In this document: piece by piece, positions 8,654 through 19,913 of the stretch
Layout: each line of letters opens with the position of its first letter
How positions within the stretch are numbered: position 1 is the stretch's first letter
Assembly (NCBI RefSeq): GCF_900156345.1
Contig: NZ_FTPP01000004.1
Location: 124,001 to 188,000, forward strand
DNA: 64,000 nucleotides
DNA from: Pontibacter indicus
Lineage (GTDB): Bacteria; Bacteroidota; Bacteroidia; Cytophagales; Hymenobacteraceae
Reading direction: 5' to 3'
Position numbers and translations under genes: made by a program
The notes under the pieces: model-generated
Database searches by the model: none
Told to the model about the DNA's origin: nothing
The model's input: only the letters and a program-made list of their open reading frames with translations

Positions 8654-10036
8654 ATGAGGTTACAATATTGGCTGATCGTGCTGTTTACAGGCCTGATGGT
8701 GCTTATACTATTAAGTATAAACCTGGTGATGTACTCCATGTCATCCGGGTATAGGCAGCATAACTTTTTCCTGAGCCTCGAGAACAGCTCCACCATTGTG
8801 GCCAGCGCGGTGCTGAAGCAGGAAAAAGCGGAGGATTACTATGCCGTCAAGAACAGCATTCTGCAGCATCTGGCTGATGAGGAAGAGTACATTCTCCGTT
8901 TCGACCGCGAAAGCGACCAGATCAAATTCCCCGAGGTGCTGCCATTGGACGAGGATTTTTACTGGGAGGCGATCCGGAATGGAAGGGCCCGGCACTACCA
9001 GGACGGCGTGCATTATGTGGGGCTGTTCAAGGAGAATGCAGACGGAAACGATGACATACTGGTGGTGTCTTCTGCCCGCGACGTGGAGGGCGACGCCTAC
9101 CGCAAAAGGTTAAAAACCACCTTGACCATCGCTTTCCTGGCGGCTGTTTTTGTGATGACGCTCACGACAGTTTTCTTTTCGAAAAGACTCTTCGGGCCCA
9201 TGGTCAAGATCATCAAAAAGGTGAACAGCATCAATGCCTTTAACCTGAACGACAGACTCGAGAAGGAGCATAGCCTGGATGAGATAAGCGAGCTGGAGGA
9301 CACACTCAACGGGCTGTTGCAACGGATTGAGGTCGCTTTCAAATCGCAGCAGGCTTATGTCAGCAACATTTCTCATTCGCTCCGCACGCCTCTTACTGTT
9401 ATAGCTGGTGAGGCCGAGATAGCGCTCTCGCAACTGGAGCAAAACCACCGGGCCACCTACTCACTTCAGATGATCATGCAGGAAACCGAAAAGCTCAAGC
9501 ACATCATCAACACCCTGCTGGAGCTGGCCAAGACGGAAAACAACCGGGAGGGGCAACCATGGAGCGTGCGCAGGCTGGACGAGATACTGGAGAATGTGCA
9601 GGAGACGATCAGCAAAATGGACACAAGCTTCAAGCTCAGGGTAGACTACAGCGGGTTTCCTGAAAATGAGGCCATGCTGTATGTGAACTGTAACGAGCAA
9701 TTGCTGACACTGGCCATCTGCAACATCATCCTGAATGGGTTTAAGTACTCGGACAACCAGCATGTGATGCTAAAGCTGGCAGCTGATGGCACTGAGGTAA
9801 AGCTGCAGGTCATTGACTCAGGCATCGGTATACCTTCTTCGGAGATCGACAAGATATTTGACCCATATTTCCGTGCTTCCAACACGGCCGACTATGAAGG
9901 CTTCGGCATCGGGCTGCCCCTGGCCCTGAAAATCTTGGAAACGCACAAAGGCACGATCCGGGTAAGCTCCAATGTGGGCGAGGGAACCACGATGGAAGTC
10001 GTGCTGCCTGCCGCATACGCTGCGCAAAGCGCATAG
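8654..10036 (+). CDS. Sensor histidine kinase
   Basis: The 460-residue kinase has two membrane helices (about 5-28 and 157-177) bracketing a periplasmic sensor of about 125 residues. A HAMP linker follows, then the HisKA helix with H241 in NISHSLRTPLTVI, the N box around ICNIILNGFKYS, DSGIGIPSSEI and GFGIGLPLALKIL. It phosphorylates the regulator just upstream, with which it is co-transcribed (two bases apart). The motif reads SHSLRTPL rather than the common SHELRTPL, which is tolerated in related kinases. The ligand is unknown. Confidence 0.93.
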   Translation: MRLQYWLIVLFTGLMVLILLSINLVMYSMSSGYRQHNFFLSLENSSTIVASAVLKQEKAEDYYAVKNSILQHLADEEEYILRFDRESDQIKFPEVLPLDEDFYWEAIRNGRARHYQDGVHYVGLFKENADGNDDILVVSSARDVEGDAYRKRLKTTLTIAFLAAVFVMTLTTVFFSKRLFGPMVKIIKKVNSINAFNLNDRLEKEHSLDEISELEDTLNGLLQRIEVAFKSQQAYVSNISHSLRTPLTVIAGEAEIALSQLEQNHRATYSLQMIMQETEKLKHIINTLLELAKTENNREGQPWSVRRLDEILENVQETISKMDTSFKLRVDYSGFPENEAMLYVNCNEQLLTLAICNIILNGFKYSDNQHVMLKLAADGTEVKLQVIDSGIGIPSSEIDKIFDPYFRASNTADYEGFGIGLPLALKILETHKGTIRVSSNVGEGTTMEVVLPAAYAAQSA

Positions 10037-10599
10037 TGCTATACCTTGGCCCTGTCGCTTAGAATCAAGCGGCGGAGCCAATCCTTTTCTGAGGCGGTTA
10101 GCCTCTTTCTCCTCGTCACTTTTTCCGGCTCCTATACCTGCGGCACGGTCCGCATTGGCTCCTCTATACCTGCTTGCTTACAAAGGAACCTGTTGACAGA
10201 CAGGGCGCTCCAAATCACGTGTGCCTGTTTGTGTGGTTTCCCGGATTCTAATCTCGCTCTAATACCGCTCTTAAATCAGCTTAATACCCCCACGCTATCT
10301 TGCGTTTAGCTAGGCTTACTTGTCCACAAAACCTTTTCGTAATGAGGTAAGTACACCTAAATTAGTTCATTTTATTATGAGTTAAGTTAAATTGATGGCG
10401 TTCGTATGGGTAAAGTCTTATTTTTAATTGCCATATACCAGGTATCGGTTATAGCGGCGTGTGCTCAGAGTATTAGGGACTTCAATAGCGAGCCAAGCAT
10501 ATACATCAACCACAAACCCCATATCATCACCACAAAAGGCTAGGGGGATCTTTCAGTTTCAGACATTTCTGTAATCAATTATATAAACAAAAAAGTTGT
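10037..10599. other. Long intergenic region before the urease operon
   Basis: I find no gene in these 563 bases. It contains a small terminator-like hairpin at 10091-10108, two direct TATACCTG copies (10133-10140 and 10165-10172), and the presumed urease promoter, which I could not place. No riboswitch fold was recognised. Confidence 0.5.
10091..10108 (+). terminator. Weak terminator after the two-component operon
   Basis: GAGGC and GCCTC flank a 5-base loop, followed by TTT. The short stem makes it a modest candidate. Confidence 0.4.
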
Positions 10600-10905
10600 A
10601 TGCACTTAAATCCGATAGAACACGAAAAACTGCTGCTTCACCTGGCTGGTGAGCTCGCGGCCAAAAGGCTGAAACGAGGTGTGAAGCTAAATTACCCAGA
10701 ATCCATTGCTTACATCTGTGGCATTTTGATGGAGGAGGCCCGTGATGGGAAAAAAACGGTAGCGCAACTGATGGAGGAGGGCACCAAGCTCCTCAAGAAA
10801 GACCAGGTGATGGAGGGTGTGCCTGATATGCTGCATTACGTGCAGATTGAAGCCACATTTCCCGACGGTGTGAAACTGGTGACGGTAGACCACCCTATCC
10901 GCTAA
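10600..10905 (+). CDS. ureA: Urease gamma subunit
   Basis: This 101-residue protein matches UreA from end to end: [34 protein letters not shown], the central [17 protein letters not shown] and the ending VTVDHPI. It is the small structural subunit that packs with UreB and UreC into the nickel urease, which splits urea into ammonia and carbamate. It is the first gene of a ten-gene run on the plus strand, 32 bases before ureB. No signal peptide is present, which matters because UreC has one. Confidence 0.97.
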   Translation: MHLNPIEHEKLLLHLAGELAAKRLKRGVKLNYPESIAYICGILMEEARDGKKTVAQLMEEGTKLLKKDQVMEGVPDMLHYVQIEATFPDGVKLVTVDHPIR

Positions 10906-10937
10906 AGCAAGCTACGAACAACTAAAACACTTATACT

Positions 10938-11348
10938 ATGAAGCCAGGTGAATATATATTACAGAAAGGCGAGATAAAGGCTAACGACAAACGCAAAACC
11001 GTGCGTGTAACGGTGGCCAACACAGGAGACCGACCGATTCAGGTAGGCTCGCATTACCATTTCTTTGAGACTAACAAGGCGCTCGAGTTTGACAGGGCAG
11101 CTGCCTTTGGCATGCGCCTCAACATACCTGCCAGCACAGCTGTGCGCTTCGAGCCAGGCGAGAAAAAGGCGGTGTTCCTGGTAGAGTTCGGAGGCAACAA
11201 ACTGATCAGCGGCTTCAACAACCTGACGGAAGGTGACGTGACGAAGAAAGCCGTGCGCGATGCCGCTATTCTGAAAGCACAGAAGGAAGGATTTAAGGGA
11301 GCGGGAGGCGCTGCCGCACCTGCCAAGGGCAGAAGAAATAGAAAATAA
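10938..11348 (+). CDS. ureB: Urease beta subunit
   Basis: The protein has 136 residues and begins [46 protein letters not shown], the standard UreB fold, with the conserved [27 protein letters not shown]. After about residue 105 there is a Lys/Ala-rich tail ending in AKGRRNRK. It is a structural urease subunit without a signal peptide. It lies between ureA and ureC with short gaps (32 and 21 bases), consistent with one transcript. Confidence 0.97.
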   Translation: MKPGEYILQKGEIKANDKRKTVRVTVANTGDRPIQVGSHYHFFETNKALEFDRAAAFGMRLNIPASTAVRFEPGEKKAVFLVEFGGNKLISGFNNLTEGDVTKKAVRDAAILKAQKEGFKGAGGAAAPAKGRRNRK

Positions 11349-11369
11349 CATCATTTAATCAGGGAAACC

Positions 11370-13205
<1,836 letters not shown>

Positions 13206-13220
13206 ACCTGTTATCAAGGT

Positions 13221-13256
13221 GCTGTCGGCAGGGCTATACCTGTGCCGACAGCCCTT
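13221..13256 (+). terminator. Hairpin between ureC and ureE, possible attenuator
   Basis: GCTGTCGGCA (13221-13230) pairs with TGCCGACAGC (13243-13252), a perfect 10-base stem, followed by CCTTTT. The loop is GGGCTATACCTG and so contains a complete TATACCTG. It sits 16 bases after the ureC stop and 11 bases before the ureE start, so it could partly terminate transcription or stabilise the ureABC message. Confidence 0.7.
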
Positions 13257-13266
13257 TTACCACCCT

Positions 13267-13746
13267 ATGCTCTTAGTAGAAAAAGTCATCGGCAACCTAT
13301 CTACCACATCGACAAGTCACCTTTCGATTGATTTTTTGGACCTCGACTGGTTTGATACGGGCAAGACTACCCTGCGAAAGCGAACAAGGGCGGGACAGGA
13401 AATAGGTATACGCAAAGACTCCACGCCGCTGGAAGACGGCGACATCCTATACATGGACGGGGAGCGGGCCATCGCCATCAACATACTGCCTTGCGAGTGC
13501 ATTGTGTTCAAGCCCGACAACTTCAAAGACATGGGCACCATTTGCTTCGAGATTGGGAACAAGCACATCCCTATTTTCATCAACGAGGCAGCCGAGGTGC
13601 TGGTCGAGTTTGAGAACCCGCTGTACCGCTTGCTGGAACGCTCGGGCTACGAGCCACGGCGGGAAGTGCGCAAACTCCTGAAGACGCATGCCTTGCGGGT
13701 GCGCCGGCATGGAAACAACTACACCAGAAAAATAAACATTAAATAA
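13267..13746 (+). CDS. ureE: Urease accessory protein UreE (nickel chaperone), first copy
   Basis: The 159-residue protein has the UreE N-terminal domain (RKRTRAGQEIGI, then EDGDILYMDGERAIAINILPCECIVF) and the metal-binding C-terminal domain with GTICFEIGNKHIPIFI, whose histidine is the conserved nickel ligand. An upstream in-frame ATG at 13219 would add 16 residues across the hairpin at 13221-13252, so the start at 13267 (MLLVEKVIGNL) is preferred. It passes nickel to UreG. Unlike some UreE proteins it has no long histidine tail. A second UreE lies at 17200. Confidence 0.93.
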   Translation: MLLVEKVIGNLSTTSTSHLSIDFLDLDWFDTGKTTLRKRTRAGQEIGIRKDSTPLEDGDILYMDGERAIAINILPCECIVFKPDNFKDMGTICFEIGNKHIPIFINEAAEVLVEFENPLYRLLERSGYEPRREVRKLLKTHALRVRRHGNNYTRKINIK

Positions 13747-13751
13747 CAGCT

Positions 13752-14438
13752 ATGCAGCCACTCTTAACCCTCCTGCAAATCAACGATTCCATGTTTCCCA
13801 TCGGAAGCTTCACGCATTCCTATGGCTTGGAGTCTTACGTGAGTCAGGGCATTGTGCACGACACGCCATCGGCCAAGGTATATGCGAACAACATGCTGCG
13901 TCACAGCATTTACTATAACGACGCCGCCTTTTTGCAGAAAGCCTGGGCCTTGCTGGAGGAGAAGAAATCGGTGCGGGAGTTTCAGAAGCTGGACGAGTTG
14001 ATTACGGCCCTGAAAGCGCCAGCCGAAATTCGGGACGCGAGCAAAAAACTGGCTATCCGTTTCCTGAAGCTGACGCAGGAGCTGCACCCCATTAAGCGCT
14101 GCAGTAACTACCTGGCCAAAATCCAGGAGGGCAAGCTGCACGGGCACTATGCCGTGGCCTTTGCCATGTATGCGCACGGCAGTGGCATTACCTTGAAAGA
14201 TGCCTTGCTCGCCTTTTACTATAACACGCTCAACGGCATTGTGACCAATTGCGCCAAGCTGGTACCCATCGGGCAGGGCGATGCCCAGAAAATCCTCTTC
14301 GACCTGCAGGCTACCATCAAACAGTTGGTGGATGAACAGGAAAGCATGGACGAGGAAATGGTCGGGCTCTGTTGCATCGGGCAGGAGATACGGTGCATGC
14401 AGCACGAAAAGCAATATTCAAGACTATACATATCATAA
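13752..14438 (+). CDS. ureF: Urease accessory protein UreF
   Basis: At 228 residues the protein opens [30 protein letters not shown], the family signature, and is all-helical afterwards with [27 protein letters not shown]. UreF works with UreD and UreG as the assembly complex on apo-urease and controls the GTPase step of nickel insertion. It starts five bases after ureE and precedes ureG by 28 bases. Confidence 0.95.
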   Translation: MQPLLTLLQINDSMFPIGSFTHSYGLESYVSQGIVHDTPSAKVYANNMLRHSIYYNDAAFLQKAWALLEEKKSVREFQKLDELITALKAPAEIRDASKKLAIRFLKLTQELHPIKRCSNYLAKIQEGKLHGHYAVAFAMYAHGSGITLKDALLAFYYNTLNGIVTNCAKLVPIGQGDAQKILFDLQATIKQLVDEQESMDEEMVGLCCIGQEIRCMQHEKQYSRLYIS

Positions 14439-14466
14439 AGCAAACCATCACCTAACGAGATACTTT

Positions 14467-15093
14467 ATGTCAAAAAAACATGTAAGAATAGGGGTTGCTG
14501 GTCCAGTAGGGTCAGGAAAAACAGCTTTGATTGAAAGGCTGACCCGCAAGATGAGCGAAGAGTACAGCATCTGTGTTGTGACCAACGACGTGTATACCCG
14601 CGAGGATGCTGATTTTTTGACAAAGAATTCCTGCCTGCCCGCCGACCGCATCATGGGTGTGGAGACAGGCGGCTGCCCGCATACCGCCATCCGCGAAGAC
14701 GCTTCGATGAACATTGAGGCCGTGGAAGAACTGGTGGAGCGCCACCCCGATACAGAGATTGTGTTTGTGGAAAGCGGCGGCGATAACCTGTCGGCCACCT
14801 TTAGCCCCGACCTCGCCGATGTCACCATCTTTGTGATTGATGTGGCCGAGGGCGATAAGATGCCGCGCAAGGGAGGCCCTGGCATTACCAAATCCGATTT
14901 GCTGATCATCAACAAAACAGACCTGGCCCCCTACGTGAACGCCGACCTGGATATGATGGACCGCGACACCAAAAGAATGCGTGGCGAACGACCGTACATC
15001 TTCACCAACCTGATGAAACTGGAGGGCTTGGACGACGTGATTAACTGGATTAAGACGTATGCTTTACTAGAAAAAACAGAGGCGCATGCATAG
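14467..15093 (+). CDS. ureG: Urease accessory GTPase UreG
   Basis: The 208-residue protein begins [21 protein letters not shown] with the P-loop GPVGSGKT at 12-19. It has the family motifs [34 protein letters not shown] (the C-P-H metal site), [15 protein letters not shown] and [10 protein letters not shown] (nucleotide specificity). GTP hydrolysis drives nickel delivery to UreC. A longer reading from 14281 overlaps ureF and is not supported. Its last eight bases overlap the start of ureD, so translation is probably coupled. Confidence 0.97.
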   Translation: MSKKHVRIGVAGPVGSGKTALIERLTRKMSEEYSICVVTNDVYTREDADFLTKNSCLPADRIMGVETGGCPHTAIREDASMNIEAVEELVERHPDTEIVFVESGGDNLSATFSPDLADVTIFVIDVAEGDKMPRKGGPGITKSDLLIINKTDLAPYVNADLDMMDRDTKRMRGERPYIFTNLMKLEGLDDVINWIKTYALLEKTEAHA

Positions 15094-16093
15094 TACCATC
15101 AAAGTGAATGCAGAGAGGGAGGGGCCGCTGACGCTTCTGAAAGAGAGTAGCCACAATGCACCCTATAAGGTGATCCACTACGGTTCCAGACACCTGCACG
15201 AGCATCTGGAGCTGATTATGATGAGTGCCTCCCCAGGCATTATGGATGGCGACGAGATTGACATTGAGGTGAACGTGCACGAGAACGCCCAGTTGAAGCT
15301 CTTCACGCAGTCGTTCAACAGGCTGCACCCCATGGAGAAAGGCGCAGTGCAGCGCACGAACGTGCTGGTGAAGAAAGGCGGCATCTACAAGTTTATTCCG
15401 CACCCGATTACGCCATTTGCCAACTCCATTTTCAGGACGGTGAACGAGATTCAGCTCGATGAAACCGCCAACCTGATTTGGGGCGACATCATTGCGTCGG
15501 GGCGGGTGCATTCGGGAGAGTCGTTTCAGTTTTCGCGGCTGCACAGCATTACCAAGGTATACAGCGGCAAAAAGCTGGTGCTGTACGACAACCAGTTGCT
15601 CGAGCCTGGCCGCCAGCCTTTCGATTCTATCCTGTTTTATGAGCGCTATACCCACCAGGCCACGCTGATGTATGTGTCGCCTTATGCCGCGGAGCTGAAA
15701 GCGGAGTTGGATGAAATTCTGACCACCCAGTACGAGGAGTTCACTTTTGGCTTTACGCAGTGCGCGCCCAATGCCGTCATGATACGGGCCATGGGCAACG
15801 AGGGCGTGATGCTGTATGACTGGCTGAGTGCCATGGGGCAGCTGTGCTGGGAGTTTACGGTGCACAAGCAGGAAGAGGAACAGGCGAAGCTGGACGCTGA
15901 GCAGACAACTGAACCGAAAGCCGAAGAAAAAACAGCGCCTGTAGCTGAAAAACAAACAAAGCAAAAAACCGCCAAACGAGCGAAAAAAGAAGCAACCGCA
16001 AAAAGCACTGCCAAAAAAGCAAAGGCTATACCTGTACAACCTGTTGGAGAGGAGTTAGAAGAAGAGCTTGCCGAAGCGGTGGCCGAGAAATAA
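15086..16093 (+). CDS. ureD: Urease accessory protein UreD with a charged C-terminal tail
   Basis: Residues 1 to about 260 match UreD/Ure[20 protein letters not shown], the [19 protein letters not shown] segment, and [20 protein letters not shown]. UreD scaffolds the UreFG complex on apo-urease. From about residue 262 to 335 the protein ends in a low-complexity Lys/Ala/Glu tail (repeats such as KAEEKTAP and AKKEATAK) not normally part of the family. The tail is in frame and ends at a stop 9 bases before hypA, so it is not an assembly artefact on its face. Its function is unknown. Confidence 0.93.
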   Translation: MHSTIKVNAEREGPLTLLKESSHNAPYKVIHYGSRHLHEHLELIMMSASPGIMDGDEIDIEVNVHENAQLKLFTQSFNRLHPMEKGAVQRTNVLVKKGGIYKFIPHPITPFANSIFRTVNEIQLDETANLIWGDIIASGRVHSGESFQFSRLHSITKVYSGKKLVLYDNQLLEPGRQPFDSILFYERYTHQATLMYVSPYAAELKAELDEILTTQYEEFTFGFTQCAPNAVMIRAMGNEGVMLYDWLSAMGQLCWEFTVHKQEEEQAKLDAEQTTEPKAEEKTAPVAEKQTKQKTAKRAKKEATAKSTAKKAKAIPVQPVGEELEEELAEAVAEK

Positions 16094-16102
16094 GGAGAAA
16101 CC

Positions 16103-16468
16103 ATGCACGAGATTTCGATTGTACGGAACGTCTTTCAAACCTTGCAGGAAACCTATCCCGATAAGTTTGAGCGGATAACCAAGGTGCAGATAGAGGCGGG
16201 GCTACTGAGCAACATACAGCCCATCCTGATTCAGAATGCCTTTGAGGCGCTGATTATGGAAGAGCCGCAGCTGGCCGATGTGGAGCTGGAAGTGCTGTTG
16301 CTGCCTATTATCGCCCACTGCCATACCTGCGACAAAGACTTTGAAGTGAAGCGGCACAAGTTTGTCTGCGACTGCGGCACCCCCTCCAAAAAAATAGTGC
16401 AGGGGGAGGAATTGCAGATTAGCCGCATTGAATTTTTAGAGAACGAACCACAAGATATAAAAGCGTAA
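16103..16468 (+). CDS. hypA: Nickel metallochaperone HypA
   Basis: The 121-residue protein begins MHEISIVRNVF; the M-H-E start with H2 is the nickel site of HypA. The zinc site is C73-x2-C76 (CHTC) and C89-x-C91 (CDC), where most HypA proteins have two C-x2-C pairs. HypA normally feeds nickel to hydrogenase, but no hydrogenase gene is in the window. In Helicobacter pylori HypA and HypB also serve urease, and the position here, inside the urease run between ureD and hypB, points to that role. Confidence 0.93.
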   Translation: MHEISIVRNVFQTLQETYPDKFERITKVQIEAGLLSNIQPILIQNAFEALIMEEPQLADVELEVLLLPIIAHCHTCDKDFEVKRHKFVCDCGTPSKKIVQGEELQISRIEFLENEPQDIKA

Positions 16469-16473
16469 TAGAT

Positions 16474-17193
16474 ATGAGTACATCATCCATGCCCAAAAGC
16501 AACAGAATGCCCGTAGGCTCTGTGCAGTGCGATAACACCACCCTCAACCTGTTAAAAGCCAACGACTTCGTGGCCAAGGCCATCCGCGACCGTCTGCCTG
16601 ACGTGCTGGTGATCAACGTATGCTCCTCGCCAGGAAGCGGCAAAACCACCCTGATGCAGGAAACCGGCAAGCGCCTGAGCGACAAGCTGAACATGGCCGT
16701 ACTGGTGGGCGACCCCGAGACCGACCGCGACGCGGTGCGCATGAAAGAAGTGGGTATCAACGCCTTGCAAATCGTAACCGGCGGCATGTGCCACATCGAG
16801 GCCCAAATGATCTTGCAGGCACTCGACCACATCGACCTGACGGGTGTGGACCTCCTTTTCATCGAGAACGTGGGCAACCTGGTGTGCCCTGCCGCTTTCG
16901 ACCTGGGTGAGGACATTCGGGTAACGGTGCTGGCCGCGACTGAGGGCGACGACAAGCCGAAAAAATACCCACGCATGTTCCTGACCAGCGAACTGATGGT
17001 GGTATCCAAAGCCGACCTCTTGCCCTACGTGCCTTTCTCGGTGGAGGCCGCTGCGCAGGACGCAAGAGAAGTGAATCCGACCATCGAGGTAATGTCCATC
17101 AGCAGCCTGAACGGCGAGGGCATGGACGACTGGTGCAACTGGCTGTTGGCCAAAGTAGAGGAAAAAAAGCAAGCCAAACTGGCGACGGCATAA
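16474..17193 (+). CDS. hypB: Nickel-handling GTPase HypB
   Basis: The protein is 239 residues with the P-loop SSPGSGKTTL at about 51-60, the metal pair C106-H107 in GGMCHIEAQM, and FIENVGNLVCPAAFDLGED, a HypB hallmark with C138. The guanine-specificity motif reads SKADL instead of NKxD, which occurs in HypB. There is no histidine-rich N-terminus. It begins five bases after hypA and ends six before the second ureE, so all three are one unit. With HypA it probably supplies nickel to the UreE/UreG pathway. Confidence 0.95.
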   Translation: MSTSSMPKSNRMPVGSVQCDNTTLNLLKANDFVAKAIRDRLPDVLVINVCSSPGSGKTTLMQETGKRLSDKLNMAVLVGDPETDRDAVRMKEVGINALQIVTGGMCHIEAQMILQALDHIDLTGVDLLFIENVGNLVCPAAFDLGEDIRVTVLAATEGDDKPKKYPRMFLTSELMVVSKADLLPYVPFSVEAAAQDAREVNPTIEVMSISSLNGEGMDDWCNWLLAKVEEKKQAKLATA

Positions 17194-17199
17194 TACCCC

Positions 17200-17688
17200 A
17201 TGGCGACCGAATTGTCTATGCTGACGGAGCCAATTGTGGTGACGCAGGCGCTTGCTGGAGAGCAGGAGTTAGGCGGCCGCACGGTCGACTACTTCGAGAT
17301 AGAATGGTACGAAGCCTCCCGATCGAAAATGCGGAAGAAGACGCAGGGTGGAGTGGAGGTGCTGGTCGACAAGGCGCATAGAGAACCCCTGGAAGACGGG
17401 GACCTGCTATACCTGTCGGAGGACCTGGCCATTCTGTTGAAGATAAAGCCCTGCGAGTGTGTGGTGCTATACCCGAGCAGCCTGCAGGAAGTGGGCACCA
17501 TCTGCTTTGAGATCGGCAACAAGCACGTCCCGATTTTCATGAACGATGCGCAGGAGGTATGCGTGGCCTACGATGCGCCGCTGTACCAGCTGCTGCTGAG
17601 CGGAGGCTTTGTGATGGAGATAGAGGAGCGGGTGCTGCATCCTGCCCAAATGGTGAAAGCCTATGGCAACCTGGCCAGGAAAAAATGA
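17200..17688 (+). CDS. Second UreE-type nickel chaperone
   Basis: This 162-residue protein is a paralog of the ureE product at 13267. Both carry LEDGDLLY/LEDGDILY, a KPCEC/LPCEC segment and GTICFEIGNKH-PIF with the nickel-binding histidine. Outside those motifs the two differ considerably, so this is an old duplication or separate acquisition. Placed directly after hypB, it may be the HypAB-side partner, with the first copy serving UreG. No histidine tail is visible. It is the last gene before the weak terminator at 17749. Confidence 0.9.
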   Translation: MATELSMLTEPIVVTQALAGEQELGGRTVDYFEIEWYEASRSKMRKKTQGGVEVLVDKAHREPLEDGDLLYLSEDLAILLKIKPCECVVLYPSSLQEVGTICFEIGNKHVPIFMNDAQEVCVAYDAPLYQLLLSGGFVMEIEERVLHPAQMVKAYGNLARKK

Positions 17689-17748
17689 GGATGACGCTAT
17701 ACCCTGGCCGATTTTATAAATTCTGATTGGTACATCCTATTTATAAAA

Positions 17749-17790
17749 GCAGACTGTTCTTCCCGCTTCAGCAGGAGCAGTCTGCCTTTT
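17749..17790 (+). terminator. Weak terminator at the end of the urease run
   Basis: GCAGACTG (17749-17756) pairs with CAGTCTGC (17778-17785) around a 21-base loop, followed by CTTTT. The wide loop makes it a weak candidate, so some read-through into the ABC importer genes is likely. Confidence 0.5.
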
Positions 17791-17871
17791 GGTATTCAAT
17801 ATTTTAGATAGACAAAACTGTTCTGCACGATGATCTTTAAAGGAGGCACACAGCGACTTGGTGAAAGATAT

Positions 17872-18909
17872 ATGAGAAGTTGGAGAGAAAAGATGGCCTC
17901 CCGTTTGGTGCTTGCGCTGAGTGCCTGCCTGCTGTTTTTGAGCGCATGCAACAGCGAAAATGGGGAAGCCACCGTGGCTGCTGACGGTGCTATTGCCGTG
18001 AAAGATATCCGCGGCAAGGAGGTTCGTTTAAACGAGCCGGCCAAACGGGTGATCGTGCTATACCAAGGTGCGCTGGATGGTATGTACATGTTGAACGCGG
18101 AACACACCGTGGTCGGTATACAGAACAACATCTACACCAATCCCGAAACCTTTAAATATTTCAGCAAACTGGATCCGCGCATCGCCTGGAAGGAATTGCC
18201 GTCGCCCGGCAATTGGGAGACCTCCACCAACATCGAAAGCGTGCTGGCCCTTAAACCTGACCTGGTGATCATTGCCTCCGGCCAGACCGATGCCATTCGT
18301 TTGCTCGAGAGTCTGGGCATCAACGTGTATGCAGTGTCGCCACAGAACAACGAACAGCTGTTCGAAGAGATCGAGAACATTGGCAAGCTGACAGGCACGC
18401 ACGACCGGGCCGTGGAACTGCTGAGCTATACCCGTGGCATGCTGGACGAAATAGCGGAAGCGACCAAACATATCGAGCAAAAGAAATCGGTGTACTACGC
18501 CTGGTCGGGGGGCAGAATCTACTCCACTTCGGGGCAGAACAGTCGCATGCATGAGTGTTTTGAACTGGCCGGTGTGCGCAATGCCTGCACCTTCGAGGTG
18601 GACCAGCCCAACATCAACCCCGAAACGCTGATTTCGTGGGACCCTGACCTGATTCTGCTCTGGAGCACCGACCCACAGGTATTGTATGACAAAAAAGAAC
18701 TGGCGGTGCTGACGGCGGTCAAAAACAAAAACGTGCATGTGCTGAACCCACCTTTTTTCTACGACCCCCATACCCTCAAAATCATGTATGCCGCCATCGA
18801 GCTGCACAATGTTGCCTATGGTGCGAACCAAAACTTCGACCTCGAAAAGGACCGGAGGGAGATTATGACGAATCTGTACGGTGCCAAAGCCACTGCCCTG
18901 TTTGAATGA
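17872..18909 (+). CDS. ABC importer substrate-binding lipoprotein (BtuF/FepB/CeuE-like), probable nickel or metal-chelate uptake
   Basis: From the ATG at 17872 the protein has 345 residues. A lipoprotein signal ends in LFLSAC with the lipidated cysteine near residue 26, and the rest is a class III metal-chelate binding fold (KDIRGKEVRLNEPAKRVIVL, then NIESVLALKPDLVIIASG, and LISWDPDLILL). ATG codons at 17830 and 17893 are alternatives; the last has GGAGAG five bases upstream. It overlaps the permease gene by four bases. Position right after the urease genes argues for nickel or a nickel chelate, by analogy with CeuE/FecDE in Helicobacter; heme, cobalamin or siderophore remain possible. Confidence 0.88.
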   Translation: MRSWREKMASRLVLALSACLLFLSACNSENGEATVAADGAIAVKDIRGKEVRLNEPAKRVIVLYQGALDGMYMLNAEHTVVGIQNNIYTNPETFKYFSKLDPRIAWKELPSPGNWETSTNIESVLALKPDLVIIASGQTDAIRLLESLGINVYAVSPQNNEQLFEEIENIGKLTGTHDRAVELLSYTRGMLDEIAEATKHIEQKKSVYYAWSGGRIYSTSGQNSRMHECFELAGVRNACTFEVDQPNINPETLISWDPDLILLWSTDPQVLYDKKELAVLTAVKNKNVHVLNPPFFYDPHTLKIMYAAIELHNVAYGANQNFDLEKDRREIMTNLYGAKATALFE

Positions 18910-19913
18910 GAAAAGTACTGACCGGCTTCCTGATTTACGGCCTGCCTATACCGCTGTTGCTGTATTCCCTGACGGTGGGTCCGTCGCAGGGGCTGGTATT
19001 TGCTGACTACTGGGATTGGGGCAAGGCAGCGCTGCAGGGCGACATCCACGAGAGCTCGACCAAGATCTACATGCTCAACAACATCATCGAGAATGTGCGT
19101 CTGCCGCGGGTGCTGCTCACCTTCATCATCGGGGCGGGTCTGGCAGCCTCCGGGGGGGCCTTGCAGGGTATCTTCCGCAACCCGCTCGTAGATCCCTATG
19201 TGCTGGGTATTTCGTCCGGCTCTGCTTTTGGGGCGGCGCTGGCCATTGCTTTTCCACTGCTGCACATCAACGTGATGGCCTTTGTGCTGGGCGTGGCTTC
19301 CGTGGTGATGACCTATTCCTTTGCCTTCAGCAACAACAAATCCTCCATCGTAGCAGTCATTCTATCGGGCATGATCGTGTCGGGTATTTTTACGGCATCG
19401 CTTACAGTGGTGCAGTACATGAGCGACCCCTATAAGCTGCAGGCCATTGTGCAGTGGACGATGGGCAACCTGCACCACGCCTCCTGGGACAAAATTGAGA
19501 CAGCTGCCCTGCCAGTAGGTATAGGCATCGTGGGCATGTACCTGATGCGCTGGCGCCTCAACCTGCTGGCGTTGGGCGAGCAGGAGGCAAAAGCGGTGGG
19601 CGTAAATCCGACAGCTGACAAAGCAACCTTGGTCGCACTGGCAACGCTCACCACTTCCACCTCAGTGGCGGCGGCGGGCGTTATCAGCATGTATGGCCTG
19701 TTCATTCCGCACCTCACCCGCATGATGGTGGGGCCTGACAACCGGAAAGCCATGCCGGCCAACATCTTCTTCGGCGGGTCCTTTCTGGTGATCATCGACA
19801 ATTTTTCCCGCTCCCTGATGGACTTCGAAATTCCGATCGGCATTTTCACGATGCTGCTGGGAGCGCCTTTTTTCCTCTTTCTGATGAAGAAAAACAAAAT
19901 CAACTGGGTATGA
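18906..19913 (+). CDS. FecCD-family ABC permease
   Basis: This 335-residue inner-membrane protein has the FecCD/BtuC layout with about nine or ten helices. Conserved pieces include RLPRVLLTFIIGAGLAASGGALQGIFRNPLVDPYVLGISSGSA, GEQEAKAVGV, the AAAGVISMYGLFIPHLTRMMVGPDNRK loop and the end EIPIGIFTMLLGAPFFLFLM. It forms the channel of the importer with the lipoprotein before it and the ATPase after it. Four-base overlaps on both sides (ATGA-type) show tight coupling. Confidence 0.95.
   Translation: MRKVLTGFLIYGLPIPLLLYSLTVGPSQGLVFADYWDWGKAALQGDIHESSTKIYMLNNIIENVRLPRVLLTFIIGAGLAASGGALQGIFRNPLVDPYVLGISSGSAFGAALAIAFPLLHINVMAFVLGVASVVMTYSFAFSNNKSSIVAVILSGMIVSGIFTASLTVVQYMSDPYKLQAIVQWTMGNLHHASWDKIETAALPVGIGIVGMYLMRWRLNLLALGEQEAKAVGVNPTADKATLVALATLTTSTSVAAAGVISMYGLFIPHLTRMMVGPDNRKAMPANIFFGGSFLVIIDNFSRSLMDFEIPIGIFTMLLGAPFFLFLMKKNKINWV

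Noticed and set aside
13219..13266. Upstream start for ureE at 13219
   Set aside because: It would translate through a perfect 10-base hairpin and add 16 residues unlike UreE. The ATG at 13267 gives the family's normal length.
17689..17871. NiCo or cobalamin riboswitch upstream of the ABC importer
   Set aside because: Only a weak terminator hairpin is visible. The gap is too short and lacks the conserved boxes of either riboswitch.
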